Source: Nocardia sp. NBC_01503
Lineage (GTDB): Bacteria > Actinomycetota > Actinomycetes > Mycobacteriales > Mycobacteriaceae
Reading direction: 5' to 3'
Assembly: GCF_036327755.1 (NCBI RefSeq)
Contig: NZ_CP109596.1
Span: forward strand, 4,154,001 to 4,218,000
Length of the DNA stretch: 64,000 nucleotides
Positions 6,576 to 15,725 of the stretch are shown in pieces; the first letter of the stretch is position 1; every line of letters starts with the position of its first letter. The notes under the pieces were generated by a model. That model was not told where the DNA came from, searched no databases, and was given only the letters and a program-made list of their open reading frames with translations. The translations under genes and the position numbers were made by a program.

Positions 6576-9290
6576 TCAGCTCGCCGCTTCCTCCAGGGTG
6601 GGCAGCAGCGCCGCGAGGTCGCCCCGCGAGCTGATGCCGAGCTTCGGGAAGATCCGGTGCAGGTGGGTGCTGACCGTCCGATGCGACAGGTACAGCCGCT
6701 GGCCGATCTCCCGGTTGGTCAGCCCCTGCGCCGCCAATTGCGCGATGGACAGCTCGTGCGGGGTCAGCCGCTCGCGAGCGTCCGGGTCGCGATTCGGGCT
6801 GGATTCCCCCGCGCTGCGCAGCTCCAGGCGGGCCCGCTCACTCCAGGCGGTGAAGCCGAGCGCATCGAAAATCTCTCGGGCGGTGCGCAAATGGGTGCGA
6901 GACTCGACGACTCGGCGCTGCCGCCGCAGCCATTCGCCGTAGGCCAGGTGCAGGCGGCCGCGTTCGGCGGGCCAGCCGGTGAGATCCGCCGCCAATGCCA
7001 CGGCGAACAGCTCGGAGGCCGAATCTCCGGCGAGAACCGCTCGCGCGTAACGCATTCCGATGTGCAAGGCAGGCGACGACGTCGATGCCGCCACCGGTTC
7101 CAGTCCGCGCAGCAGGTCCGCCGCGGCATCGGTCTGTCCGGCGCGGACCGCGGCCTCGGCGAGTTCGGTGAGGAAACACGCGCGCAGCGTCAGCGAATAC
7201 GACGGGTCGCGCGGATCATGGATGCGGGTCAGATCGGTGAAGGCGTCATCGAATCGGCCCTCGCCGAGCGCGGTGAGCCCCCGGGTGAGCTGCACGGTGG
7301 CCAGCACGGGCCGCGCGCCGGCGGCCAGTCCGGCGCGTTCGGCCTCCGCGGTGAGCGCTGCGGCCTGCGCGTAATCCCCACGCAGCGCCGCGATTTCGGC
7401 CTGCACCGCGATAACGGTCGCGTGCATGAAGGGCTGCCCGGTCTCCAGGGCGAAGGTCGCGGCCTCGGCCGCGATGGGCGCGGCGGCGGCGAGGTCGCCG
7501 AGCCGGGCCAGGCTCCAGGCCTGGATCGCGAGTGCGCGGGTCAGCAGTCCCAGTTGCCCGGCGGCGCGGAATCCGGGTGTGGCCGCGGCGGCGAAGTGAG
7601 CCGCGAGGTCGAAGGCGCCGACCTGGTAGGCCGCGCTGCTGAGAAAGTGATCGACGTCCGTATCGCGCCCCGTGCTGGTGGCCAGTGTCCGCAGGTGATC
7701 GAGGACCTGCTCGCCGCGCTCGAACGGAGCCACGATCGAGTCGATCGCGAGCTTGGCCGGGTCGCCGTCGGGAATGCCGAAGGTGTCGGCGACGGAGAGC
7801 ACCGCGTGACGGATCTCGGGTCCGGGTTCGGACCAGAAGCACCGCGAGGCGGCGGCCCACAGGATCCGCAGCGCGGCATCGGGAAATCCGTCGGTGGCGA
7901 CCGAGGCCGCCAGCGCGGCCAGTTCCCCGATGTGCGCGGGACTTTCGCGCATGCCGTCCTCCAGCCCGCTGAGCACCCACTTCGCGGTGGCCTCCTGCTC
8001 GGCGGTGAGTGGGAGCGTGCGTGCGGCGCCGACCAGTCGTTCGACCGTCTCGCGGTGGCCGGAGTCGACGGCGAGCTCGGCCGCCCGCAGCAGGCGATCC
8101 GCGCGGCGGACGGGAGTGGCGCTCAGGGCCGCGGCACGTTCCAGCGCCGCGATCGCGCCTCCGCGATGCCGGGACCGTTCGGCCGCGTCCTCCAGTGCGG
8201 CGGCCACGTTCTCGTCGGCGCCCGATGTACCCGCCGCCCGATGCCACACTTGGCGATCCGGCGATTCGCCGAGTGTCTCGGCGAGTGCCTGGTGTGCGCG
8301 TCGGCGTTCCTCGGCCGTCGCCGCCGCGACCAGGGCGGACCGAACCAGCGGATGGCGGAAGGTCACCGTGCCGGAACCGGTGCCGATCAACCGGGCCGCC
8401 ACCGCGGGCGCGAGCACTTCGGATGTCACCGCGGTTTCCAGGAGAATCCCGGTGGCGGTGAGTGTTTCGGCGGACGAATCGCCGTCGTTGAGGGCGGCGA
8501 CGAGCAGCGCCGAGCGGGTCGGCCCGGGCAGTGCGGAGCCACGCGCCGAGAACGCCCGTTCCAGCCGCTCGGTCAGGGGCAGCGCGAGGGCGGTCTCGGT
8601 GAGATCCGCTGCGGCCATGGGTAGTTCGGCCAGCGCCAGCGGATTGCCATGGGCCTCGGTGAGCACTCGGTGGCGGAGCGGGGCGGGCAGGTTCGGTGCG
8701 ATGGTGTCCAGGAGCGCGTTCGCGGCGTCGTCGGGCAGTGGGCCGAGTCGCATGACGGTCAGTCCGGCGTCGCGCAGCGGCGACGTCCTGGAGTCGCGCG
8801 AAGTGGCCAGCACCGCAACGGGTTCGGAGTCGATGCGGCGCGCGACGAAGGCGAGCACCTCGGCGCTGGCCATATCGAGCCAGTGCAGGTCCTCGGCGAC
8901 GACCAGGACCGCGCGGTCGGCCGCCGCGTCGGCGAGCAGGGTCAGCGCGGCGAGACCGACCAGGTGGATGCTCGGCTCGTCGGTGCTGTCCGACATGCCC
9001 AAAGCGGTTGCCAGCGCGTCGAACTGGCGTGGCGGCAGGGCATCGAACTCACGTCGCAGCGGGTACAGGAGTCGGTGCAGTCCGGCGAAGACGAGATTGC
9101 TCTCGGCCTCCACCCCGGCGGTCCGCAGCACCCGCAATCCCGCGGCGGTCGCGGCCGTCGCGGTCTGCTCGACGAGCGTCGATTTCCCGATGCCGGGTTC
9201 GCCCTCGATCAGGATGCCGTTCCGGTCGCCGAGGCCGTCCACGAGCGCGGCCAGGTCTTTCAGTTCGGTGTCGCGTCCGAACAACGGCAT
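6576..9290 (-). CDS. LAL-type LuxR family transcriptional regulator
   Basis: A 904-aa large ATP-binding regulator of the LuxR family. Walker A GEPGIGKST (30-38) and an AAA-type Walker B in AVLVVAEDLHWLD open the protein. A long alpha-helical TPR-like middle region follows. It ends in a LuxR helix-turn-helix of about 65 residues: LTPHELSIAQLAAQGLTNRE, then the recognition helix YLSHRTVSTHLHRIFPKLGI. Such proteins activate target operons after binding an inducer and ATP. The start at 9290 has GGAGGAGG at 9308-9301. Neighbouring promoters at 2046, 6529 and 9353 share a motif that is the best candidate for its operator. The one at 9353 sits in its own upstream region, suggesting autoregulation. 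Confidence 0.9.
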   Translation of the reverse strand: MPLFGRDTELKDLAALVDGLGDRNGILIEGEPGIGKSTLVEQTATAATAAGLRVLRTAGVEAESNLVFAGLHRLLYPLRREFDALPPRQFDALATALGMSDSTDEPSIHLVGLAALTLLADAAADRAVLVVAEDLHWLDMASAEVLAFVARRIDSEPVAVLATSRDSRTSPLRDAGLTVMRLGPLPDDAANALLDTIAPNLPAPLRHRVLTEAHGNPLALAELPMAAADLTETALALPLTERLERAFSARGSALPGPTRSALLVAALNDGDSSAETLTATGILLETAVTSEVLAPAVAARLIGTGSGTVTFRHPLVRSALVAAATAEERRRAHQALAETLGESPDRQVWHRAAGTSGADENVAAALEDAAERSRHRGGAIAALERAAALSATPVRRADRLLRAAELAVDSGHRETVERLVGAARTLPLTAEQEATAKWVLSGLEDGMRESPAHIGELAALAASVATDGFPDAALRILWAAASRCFWSEPGPEIRHAVLSVADTFGIPDGDPAKLAIDSIVAPFERGEQVLDHLRTLATSTGRDTDVDHFLSSAAYQVGAFDLAAHFAAAATPGFRAAGQLGLLTRALAIQAWSLARLGDLAAAAPIAAEAATFALETGQPFMHATVIAVQAEIAALRGDYAQAAALTAEAERAGLAAGARPVLATVQLTRGLTALGEGRFDDAFTDLTRIHDPRDPSYSLTLRACFLTELAEAAVRAGQTDAAADLLRGLEPVAASTSSPALHIGMRYARAVLAGDSASELFAVALAADLTGWPAERGRLHLAYGEWLRRQRRVVESRTHLRTAREIFDALGFTAWSERARLELRSAGESSPNRDPDARERLTPHELSIAQLAAQGLTNREIGQRLYLSHRTVSTHLHRIFPKLGISSRGDLAALLPTLEEAAS

Positions 9291-9337
9291 GGTGCGGAAT
9301 CCTCCTCCGGGCCCCGACGGTATCGGGCCCGGTCGTG

Positions 9338-9381
9338 ACCCTACCGAAACTGGATTACGTCAAGACAGCGTCATCCGACAG
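9338..9381. promoter_or_regulatory. Divergent promoter region with split LAL-regulator box C
   Basis: GATTACGTCA (9353-9362) and GTCATCCGAC (9370-9379) are the two halves of boxes A and B. The GATTAC and GTCATCC elements are separated here by 11 nt, about one helical turn. On the minus strand TAGGGT (9343-9338) could be the regulator's -10 and TTGACG (9363-9358) a -35-like element overlapping the box. The plus-strand SRPBCC gene starts at 9418. Confidence 0.55.
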
Positions 9382-9417
9382 ATTCGGCGCCCTGTCACCG
9401 GCGGCGAAGGTATTTCC

Positions 9418-9846
9418 ATGGCTACCATTCGCTTTCACCTGATGTCCACCCTGTCTCCCGCCGAAGTCCTGCAGGTGCTCACCGATTTCGGGCCCACCCG
9501 TCCCGAGGCGTGGCCGAGTATCGACGCCGAACACTTCACCGTTCACGAACGCGGCGAAAACTGGGCCGAGGTCACCGAGGGCACCGCCGCCGCCTGGGAA
9601 CGCGCCCGCTACGACTGGGTCCCGGGCGGCGATACCGTCACCGTCACCACGATGGATTCCAAACTCTTCGGTGCGGGCGGCGGTTGGGTCTTCAAGATCA
9701 CGCCCGACCTGCCCGGTTGCCGGGTCGATGTCGAACTGACCCGGACCCCGCGGGCATTCAAGGGCAAGATTCTGGCGGCACTGCTGCCCCTGGTCGGGCC
9801 GTCCTCACTGCGCAAGTCCTTCGCTACTCCGCTACGGGCCGCGTGA
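9418..9846 (+). CDS. SRPBCC family (START/polyketide-cyclase-like) protein
   Basis: A 142-aa protein with the START-like hydrophobic-pocket fold pattern: N-terminal MATIRFHLMSTLSPAEVLQVL, a central RYDWVPGGDTVTVT strand, and a C-terminal helix ending FATPLRAA. Members bind or transform small hydrophobic ligands; no catalytic residue is diagnostic. ATG 9418 follows GAAGG by 7 nt. It is divergent from the LAL regulator, and the intergenic region carries the shared operator. A role as ligand sensor or enzyme in the same pathway is therefore likely, but inferred. Confidence 0.7.
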   Translation: MATIRFHLMSTLSPAEVLQVLTDFGPTRPEAWPSIDAEHFTVHERGENWAEVTEGTAAAWERARYDWVPGGDTVTVTTMDSKLFGAGGGWVFKITPDLPGCRVDVELTRTPRAFKGKILAALLPLVGPSSLRKSFATPLRAA

Positions 9847-10088
9847 TGTCCGTGTCGAGCGATGAGCAGACCGGCGCGCCCGAACGACCCCCGATCGCGG
9901 AGCTTTTCGTCTGTGGCCCGATCGCGGTGCTGATCTGGTCGGAGACCGCCGTACTGCACGGTCGTGGACCATCCCCGCGGCAACTCATGGGCCAGCACCG
10001 CGGGGTGTCGGATGCGCCGCGCTCAGCCCACGGGCAGCGCGCTCGCATCCATCGCATGGTCCAGGGTCAGGGCGGCGTCGATCAGTGA
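9846..10088 (+). CDS. Hypothetical short protein, doubtful
   Basis: An 80-codon frame starts at an ATG overlapping the previous stop (TGATG) and overlaps the 3' end of the glucosidase gene on the other strand by 66 nt. The stretch around residues 16-35 (PPIAELFVCGPIAVLIWSET) looks protein-like, but the rest is low-complexity Arg/Gly/Pro. No family is recognised. It could be a small coupled gene or merely intergenic DNA open by chance in GC-rich sequence. Confidence 0.25.
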   Translation: MSVSSDEQTGAPERPPIAELFVCGPIAVLIWSETAVLHGRGPSPRQLMGQHRGVSDAPRSAHGQRARIHRMVQGQGGVDQ

Positions 10089-11855
10089 GAGATGTGTGAA
10101 GGCCTGTGGGAAGTTTCCCAGTTGCTCACCGGTGAGGCCGATCTCCTCCGCGTACAGGCCCAGATGGTTGGAGTAGGTCAGCATCTTCTCGAAGACCAGT
10201 CGTGCCTGCGTCAGGTTTCCGGCCCGGGCCAGGGCATTGACGTAGTCGAAGGTGCAGAGTGAGAAGGTGCCTTCCGAACCGCTGAGCCCGTCCGGCGACG
10301 CGCTCGGGTTGTAGCGGTGGACCAGGCTGTCGGTGACCAGTTCTCGCCGGATGCCCGAGAGCGTGGACAACCACATCGGGTCACGGGGCGCGATGAATCC
10401 GACCTGCGCCATCCGCAGCAGTGCGGCATCGAGCACCTCGGCGTCGTAGCGCTGGACGAAGGCCCGGCGGCGTTCGTTCCAGCCGCACGACCACAGCTGT
10501 GCGTCGACGAGGTCGCGCTGGCGGCGCCATTCGTCGATCGGGGCGAGTAGGCTGTGCCGTTCGGCCAGGCGGATGCCGCGATCGAAGGCGACCCAGGTCA
10601 TCAGCCTGCCGTAGGTGAAATCGGCACGGCCGCCGCGGGTTTCCCAGATGCCCTCCTCGGGTTGATCCCAGTTGATCGCCAGCCAGTCGAGCAGTTCGGT
10701 CACCTTCTGCCAGCCCTCATGTCCGATCCGCAGCCCGCTCCGATCGGCCGTGTCGATACTGTCCAGCAGTTCGCCGTAGATATCGAGCTGGAGTTGGCCG
10801 GAGGCGTCGTTGCCGATGCGGACGGGGCTGGAGCCGCGGTAGCCCTCCCAATGGCCGAGGACCTCCTCGCGTAGATCCGCCGAGCCGTCCACCCGGTACA
10901 TGATCTCGAGCTGTGTGCCCTTGTCCTGGTAGCGGCCGCGCAGCCAGGCCGCGAACTCCGTTGCCTCCTCGGTGAAGCCGAGCGAGAGCAGCGCGGAGAC
11001 GGAGAAGGAGGCGTCTCGGATCCAGGTGTATCGGTAGTCCCAGTTCCGTTCGCCGCCGATCATCTCCGGCAGACCGGCGGTGGGTGCGGCGACTATGGCC
11101 CCGGTCGGTGCGTAGGTCAGCAGTTTGAGGGTGATCGCGGCGCGATGCACGATCTCGCGCCAGCGACCGCGATAGGTGCAGTGCGCCAGCCAGGTATGCC
11201 AGAACTGGACCGCCTGGTCGAACATCGTCTCGATCTCCGCCACCGGGATCGCCATCGGTATACCCGGTGCTCCCGATTCGAGGACGAAGCCGCGAACCTG
11301 CCCGGCCGCCAAGGGAAGTAGGCCGTGCAGGCTGCCATCCTCGGTGACCTGCACCTGTGCCAGCTGATCGTCGCCGGGTTCGCGGACCGCGTGCAGGGTG
11401 AGGCCGGAGCTGCCGCTGTCGAAGACCGCGCCATCGGCGGTGAGCCGGGTGGTGTGGGTGCGGCGACCGTAGTCGAAGCGCGGTGCGATATCGAGCTCGA
11501 AGGTGATGCGCCCGCGTACACAGCGCAGCATGCGGACCAGCCGGTGGGTGTCGGTGCTGTCGCGTCCGGCAGGGGGCATGAAGTCGATCACCTCGCCGGT
11601 GCCGATATCGGTCATGAATCTGGTGATGAGGATGGCGGTGTCGGGGAAGTACATCTGCTGGGTGCGATAGGGCCGTTGCGCCGGGCGTACCCGGCAGTGC
11701 CCGCCGCGCTGATGGTCCAGCAGTGACCCGAACACACTCGGGGAATCGAAACGGGGACAACAGAACCAGTCGATGGTGCCGTCGGTGGAGACCAGTGCTG
11801 CGGTCTGTAGATCACCGATCAGACCGTGGTCGGCGATGGGCGGGTAGTGAGACAT
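10023..11855 (-). CDS. Glycoside hydrolase family 15 protein (glucoamylase/trehalase type)
   Basis: A 610-aa cytosolic GH15 enzyme. The N-terminal domain begins with the characteristic IADHGLIGDLQTAALVSTDG and TIDWFCCPRFDSPSVFG. The (alpha/alpha)6 catalytic barrel has NWDYRYTWIRDASFSV, the general acid region PEEGIWETRG, and the C-terminal SEGTFSLCTFDYVNALARAG. Actinobacterial members of this type include trehalases and glucoamylases acting on alpha-glucosides; substrate is uncertain. It is the last gene of a minus-strand run (SHOCT protein, MFS exporter, membrane protein, this gene) with 45 bp to the preceding gene. Confidence 0.88.
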   Translation of the reverse strand: MSHYPPIADHGLIGDLQTAALVSTDGTIDWFCCPRFDSPSVFGSLLDHQRGGHCRVRPAQRPYRTQQMYFPDTAILITRFMTDIGTGEVIDFMPPAGRDSTDTHRLVRMLRCVRGRITFELDIAPRFDYGRRTHTTRLTADGAVFDSGSSGLTLHAVREPGDDQLAQVQVTEDGSLHGLLPLAAGQVRGFVLESGAPGIPMAIPVAEIETMFDQAVQFWHTWLAHCTYRGRWREIVHRAAITLKLLTYAPTGAIVAAPTAGLPEMIGGERNWDYRYTWIRDASFSVSALLSLGFTEEATEFAAWLRGRYQDKGTQLEIMYRVDGSADLREEVLGHWEGYRGSSPVRIGNDASGQLQLDIYGELLDSIDTADRSGLRIGHEGWQKVTELLDWLAINWDQPEEGIWETRGGRADFTYGRLMTWVAFDRGIRLAERHSLLAPIDEWRRQRDLVDAQLWSCGWNERRRAFVQRYDAEVLDAALLRMAQVGFIAPRDPMWLSTLSGIRRELVTDSLVHRYNPSASPDGLSGSEGTFSLCTFDYVNALARAGNLTQARLVFEKMLTYSNHLGLYAEEIGLTGEQLGNFPQAFTHLSLIDAALTLDHAMDASALPVG

Positions 11856-11900
11856 GCGGCTACTCCTCTGATCTGTCGCTTGGACGGAAATCGATGGGAA

Positions 11901-13226
11901 TCAAGATGATTCGTGCTCCGGGTCGGAGCGCGCGAAGCCTTCCAGCGCCATCAGCACCAGCCCGGCGGCCGCGGCGATGCCGATGACGACCATGGCGGTG
12001 GGATAGGACCAGAACATCAGGGCCAAGGCGGCCACGGTGAGTACCGCCACCCGCAGTGGAGTGCGATGGCGGGCAGCGAATTGCTCTGCGGCGCTTGGCT
12101 TGCCATCGCCACGACGACTCCGGATGGCGTCCGGGAGACGGCGGAACTCCTGTCGTACCGTGCGGGCCGAATGTGACGGCCCGGCCAGGTAGGCCCCGGT
12201 CGCGATGAACAGGGCCAGTGCCGCGATCGCCCGCATACCGGTGCGCAGCGGGGTGACCACGGTGTCGAACAGTGCCCGTGCCGCATCGGGTGACATGGTG
12301 TCCGATGGGATCGACTCGAGGTAGAGGCCGCGCGTGATGATGAGCGCGACGCCGAGCGCGATCATGGAGATGGCTCCGCTGAGTCCGGCCAGTGCCAGTG
12401 CGCGCAGTCGAAATCCCTTCGGGGCCAGTCGAACCGCGCCGATAACGCAGCCCGCCGCGATCCACGGGAGGATATTCGCGGCCCGGTCGAGGGCGCGCAC
12501 GATGCGCTGGGCCTTGGGCAGCTCGGTGGATTCGAAGAGTACGAAGCGGGTGTCGATCTCCGGAATGCGGTCGGCGAAGGCGAATCCGCGCGCGTCGAGT
12601 TCGGTGCGCACCTTCGCCACGATCGGCTGCAGGGAGATGCTGACGGTGCCGTCGGCGTCGACCTCGATTCCGGGTCTGGTCTGCCCGGTCACGATGCCGA
12701 CCAGGCTCTGGTGCACGAGCCGGTTCGCGCTGATCCACGCCTGTGCGAATTCGTCACCGGCGACGAATGATCGGGCGGTCTGGTGAATGAAGGATTCGGC
12801 CTGTGCGGCCACCAGCGGCGGCAGACTGCTCAGCGCGGCGGAGATGCGCGGCCGGTCCGCCAGTTGCGACACATTCTCGGTGAGTGCGTCGACGGCCTGG
12901 GCGGTCAGGCCCGCGATATCGACATGGGTGACGATGGCCGTGGTGAGCCGATCCGCCAATTCGTTCTGGATGGCCGGGTCGTCGGCGAGCGGTGCGACGG
13001 TGGCGACATAGTGATCGGTATCGAAGATCTCGCTGCGGGCGAAGCGTGCGGTGACCGTGCCGAAGAGCAGAATCCCGGTGAGCGTCAACAGGATTCCGAC
13101 GCCGGTCCAGCGCAGCGGGTGCCCGTTCCGGTGTGTCCGGGCGGCGCTGGCGGCGCGCAGTCGCTCCAGTTCCGCGCGTTCGTCATCGGACAGCGGGTCG
13201 CCGCGGTCCATATTCTCCGTTGTCAT
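11901..13226 (-). CDS. Conserved actinobacterial membrane protein of unknown function
   Basis: A 441-aa protein with a charged N-terminal coiled segment (SDDERAELERLRAA, about 13-26), a transmembrane helix near 46-62, and a large extracytoplasmic region (about 65-265) predicted helical. At least four hydrophobic segments follow in the C-terminal half, including ISMIALGVALIITRGLYL and a final VLTVAALALMFWSYPTAMVV. No enzyme motif is visible. It lies between the MFS exporter and the GH15 gene in one transcription unit. I do not recognise a named family and propose no reaction. Confidence 0.75.
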   Translation of the reverse strand: MTTENMDRGDPLSDDERAELERLRAASAARTHRNGHPLRWTGVGILLTLTGILLFGTVTARFARSEIFDTDHYVATVAPLADDPAIQNELADRLTTAIVTHVDIAGLTAQAVDALTENVSQLADRPRISAALSSLPPLVAAQAESFIHQTARSFVAGDEFAQAWISANRLVHQSLVGIVTGQTRPGIEVDADGTVSISLQPIVAKVRTELDARGFAFADRIPEIDTRFVLFESTELPKAQRIVRALDRAANILPWIAAGCVIGAVRLAPKGFRLRALALAGLSGAISMIALGVALIITRGLYLESIPSDTMSPDAARALFDTVVTPLRTGMRAIAALALFIATGAYLAGPSHSARTVRQEFRRLPDAIRSRRGDGKPSAAEQFAARHRTPLRVAVLTVAALALMFWSYPTAMVVIGIAAAAGLVLMALEGFARSDPEHESS

Positions 13227-13256
13227 GGTGATCTCCTGTGGTGTTGCGGAAGTCCG

Positions 13257-14708
13257 TCACCCGGAATCGGCCGACGGCGGACCGATGGCGCGTGGAATGC
13301 GCTCGGTCCCGAACAGTGCCGAGAGCGCGAACAGTGCTGTCACCGCGAAGGAAACGCGCAGGGCCAGCAGTGGGGAGTCGGAGGAGTTCAAGGCCGCGAG
13401 CAGGACCGATCCGATCAGCGCGGTGCCCAGACAGGTGCCGAGGCTGGTCGCGGTGTTCTGTAATCCGCCGACCTCGTCACTGCGCGAATCCGGCAGTGCC
13501 GCAAGGGTTACCGCGCCGAGTTGGGAGGAGAGCGCGCCCAGGCCCAAACCTAGGAACAGCATCGGGACAGTGACCACACCGGCATTGGCGCTCGGATCCA
13601 TTCCGGCGGTGAGCAATAGGATTCCGACGATCATCGAGAGCAGTCCGAGTCGCACCACGCGGCGGGGACCGGCCCGCGGCGCCAGCTTGGGAATCCCGAT
13701 CGCGGTCAGCACCAGTGCGGCCGAGAGCGGCAGGATACGCAGGCCGGTCTCGAGCGCGCTGAGCCCGAGTAGCACGGATAGGAACAGTGGCACGGTGAAG
13801 AACACCGCGCCCTGAATCAGAAACTGCGCGAAGAACATTCCGAGCCCACCGCGGAGTTGCCGGTTCGAGCGCAGTCCGGGATCCACCAGCGGTAGCCCGC
13901 CGGTGCGCACCAGGTACAACTGCCAGCGCAGAAACCCGTACAGCACAACGATTCCCGCGAGAATCAGCCAGATCACCGGTGACAGGCCGAGTAGTCGCGG
14001 TCCATCCGGTCTGGGTGCGATCCAGCCCCATTCGCTCGAGCGCAGCACTCCGGTGACGGCCAACCCCAGGCCGAGGGCCGAGAGCGCGGCGCCGGGAATA
14101 TCGAGGTGGCCCGGGACCGGTGGCGCGTCCGCGATGCGGCGCAGGGTCAGCAGAATGGCGATCACGACGACGACCTCCCCGAGGAAGACATAGCGCCAGG
14201 AGGCGTAGGTGGTCACCGCGCCGCCGATCAGTGGGCCGACCGCCACGGCCGCGGCGCCCGCCGCGGCGATCAGGCCGTAGGCGGCGGTGCGGCGCTCCGG
14301 AACGATATTCGCCGATACCAGGGCGACGATCGCGGGCATGATCAGCACCGCGCCCAGGCCCTCGAAGAATGACCAACCCAGTAGCAGCACAGCGAGATTC
14401 GGTGCGACAGCGGTGGTGAACGAGCCGATGCCGTAGACGATGAGGCCGAGCCGGAAGGCGCGGCGGCGTCCGAGCATGGCGCCGATTCGGCCGCCGGTGA
14501 TCATCATGCTGGCCATGACCAGGGTGTAGAGCGTGATCGCGGTCTGAATTCCGGTGATGGGGGTGCCCAGGTCGTCCGCCACACTGGCCATCGATACGTT
14601 CATGACCGAGCTGTCCAGGGTCATGAGGAATTGGCCGGAGGCCAGAACAGTGAGCACCAGACCCGAACCGGTGGGATTCGGTGCGCGGGCGCTTTCGCTG
14701 TGCCGCAC
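13257..14708 (-). CDS. MFS multidrug-type transporter (DHA2 family)
   Basis: A 483-aa major facilitator with about 14 hydrophobic segments, the DHA2 drug:H+ antiporter architecture. The first helix carries LDSSVMNVSMA (motif D1-like), loop 2-3 has GGRIGAMLGRRRAF (motif A), and motif C-like glycines follow (GPLIGGAVT). The frame is open far upstream, but GTG 14708 is chosen because the first transmembrane segment begins about 15 residues later and the upstream SHOCT gene stops 6 nt before it, implying translational coupling. Substrate unknown. Confidence 0.85.
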   Translation of the reverse strand: MRHSESARAPNPTGSGLVLTVLASGQFLMTLDSSVMNVSMASVADDLGTPITGIQTAITLYTLVMASMMITGGRIGAMLGRRRAFRLGLIVYGIGSFTTAVAPNLAVLLLGWSFFEGLGAVLIMPAIVALVSANIVPERRTAAYGLIAAAGAAAVAVGPLIGGAVTTYASWRYVFLGEVVVVIAILLTLRRIADAPPVPGHLDIPGAALSALGLGLAVTGVLRSSEWGWIAPRPDGPRLLGLSPVIWLILAGIVVLYGFLRWQLYLVRTGGLPLVDPGLRSNRQLRGGLGMFFAQFLIQGAVFFTVPLFLSVLLGLSALETGLRILPLSAALVLTAIGIPKLAPRAGPRRVVRLGLLSMIVGILLLTAGMDPSANAGVVTVPMLFLGLGLGALSSQLGAVTLAALPDSRSDEVGGLQNTATSLGTCLGTALIGSVLLAALNSSDSPLLALRVSFAVTALFALSALFGTERIPRAIGPPSADSG

Positions 14709-14713
14709 CGGAA

Positions 14714-15088
14714 TCAGCCGATCACCATTCGCTTGAGATGGGCGAATTCTTCCGGGCTGATCGCACCCTCGTCCAGGAGTTTCTTCGCATCGGACAACTG
14801 CGCGGTGGTGTCCGCGCGGGCGACCTGCCTGATGTAGTCGTTCTGTGCCTCCTGCCGCTGAATGCTTTGCGCGGCAGCTCGCGCCGCCATCGAATTTCCC
14901 CGGGTAATCAGATAGATCAGTGCGGTGATGAATGGGAGGAACAGCAGGAATAGCACCCAGATGGCCTTCGTCCAGCCGGAGACGCTGCTGTCGCGGAACA
15001 GGTCGGCGAGTATCGAGAACAGCAGCATCAGGTACGCGAAGAACAGGAAGCTCAGCACGATGAACCACACGATGTCCCAGAATGACAT
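14714..15088 (-). CDS. PLDc_N/SHOCT-domain small membrane protein
   Basis: A 124-aa protein. Two hydrophobic helices at the N-terminus (about 5-28 and 40-62) form a PLDc_N-like membrane module with the GWTKAIWVLFLLFLPFITAL segment. The C-terminal 30 residues, ending DAKKLLDEGAISPEEFAHLK, are a SHOCT oligomerisation motif. ATG 15088 has AGAAGGG about 13 nt upstream. It heads the minus-strand operon with the MFS exporter. The role is unknown; such proteins often accompany stress-induced envelope genes. Confidence 0.8.
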   Translation of the reverse strand: MSFWDIVWFIVLSFLFFAYLMLLFSILADLFRDSSVSGWTKAIWVLFLLFLPFITALIYLITRGNSMAARAAAQSIQRQEAQNDYIRQVARADTTAQLSDAKKLLDEGAISPEEFAHLKRMVIG

Positions 15089-15314
15089 TTTCCGACAACC
15101 CTTCTGTGTCCCGGGTTGATCCCGGAATGGGTGATACGGAATCGACCCTGCGACCGCGGCCGGAGTTTTCCCTCGTTCGCAACGGATGAATTCGGTTCCC
15201 GTCGCCGGATCCAGAGCTTCGCCGTTTCCGGGTTCATCCGATCCGGGGGAGGCGAATCGACTGTGCGGGGCGCAGGTTCGTAATGCACCCAACACTGTCG
15301 AGAAAGGGTTGACC

Positions 15315-15725
15315 ATGACATTCAGCGCAGAGACCGATCGCGTGGTGCGTCAGGAGCGGACACCCGGGGGAGCCGTAGCGGCGGCGATCCTGCTGGTGAC
15401 CGTCGGCGTACTCGATATGTTGCAGGGCATCTCCGCGGTGGCCGCCGATCAGCTGTACTTCATCGGGCTCGAGTATCTCTACAAGTTCGACACCACGGCT
15501 TGGGGCTGGATACACATCGTGACCGGAATCGTGTTGATACTCACCGGAATAGGATTGATGAGCGGTACGGCGTGGGGGCGCGTCGCGGCCATGTCGGTGG
15601 CGGCGTTGTCGATCATCGCGAACTTCATGTCGCTGCCGTACTACCCGGCCTGGTCGATTCTGGTCATCGTGCTGGATGTGGTTGTCATCTGGGCGGTGGC
15701 GACGTGGCACTCGCAGGCGGACTGA
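15315..15725 (+). CDS. DUF7144 family membrane protein
   Basis: A 136-aa protein with four hydrophobic segments and the family signature WGWIHIVTGIVLILTGIGL followed by YYPAWSILVIVLDVVVIWAV. Function unknown; family members are widespread in Actinobacteria and often lie among stress genes. ATG 15315 is preceded by GAAAGGG at 15302-15308. The 225-bp divergent region upstream (15089-15314) holds GTTT followed after 17 nt by GGGGGA (from about 15218), a weak SigF/SigB-like pattern. The SulP gene overlaps its 3' end. Confidence 0.8.
   Translation: MTFSAETDRVVRQERTPGGAVAAAILLVTVGVLDMLQGISAVAADQLYFIGLEYLYKFDTTAWGWIHIVTGIVLILTGIGLMSGTAWGRVAAMSVAALSIIANFMSLPYYPAWSILVIVLDVVVIWAVATWHSQAD

Noticed and set aside
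6657..8624. 655-aa plus-strand frame antisense to the LAL regulator
   Set aside because: Gly/Arg/Gln-rich shadow with no domain; the minus-strand P-loop and HTH are unambiguous.
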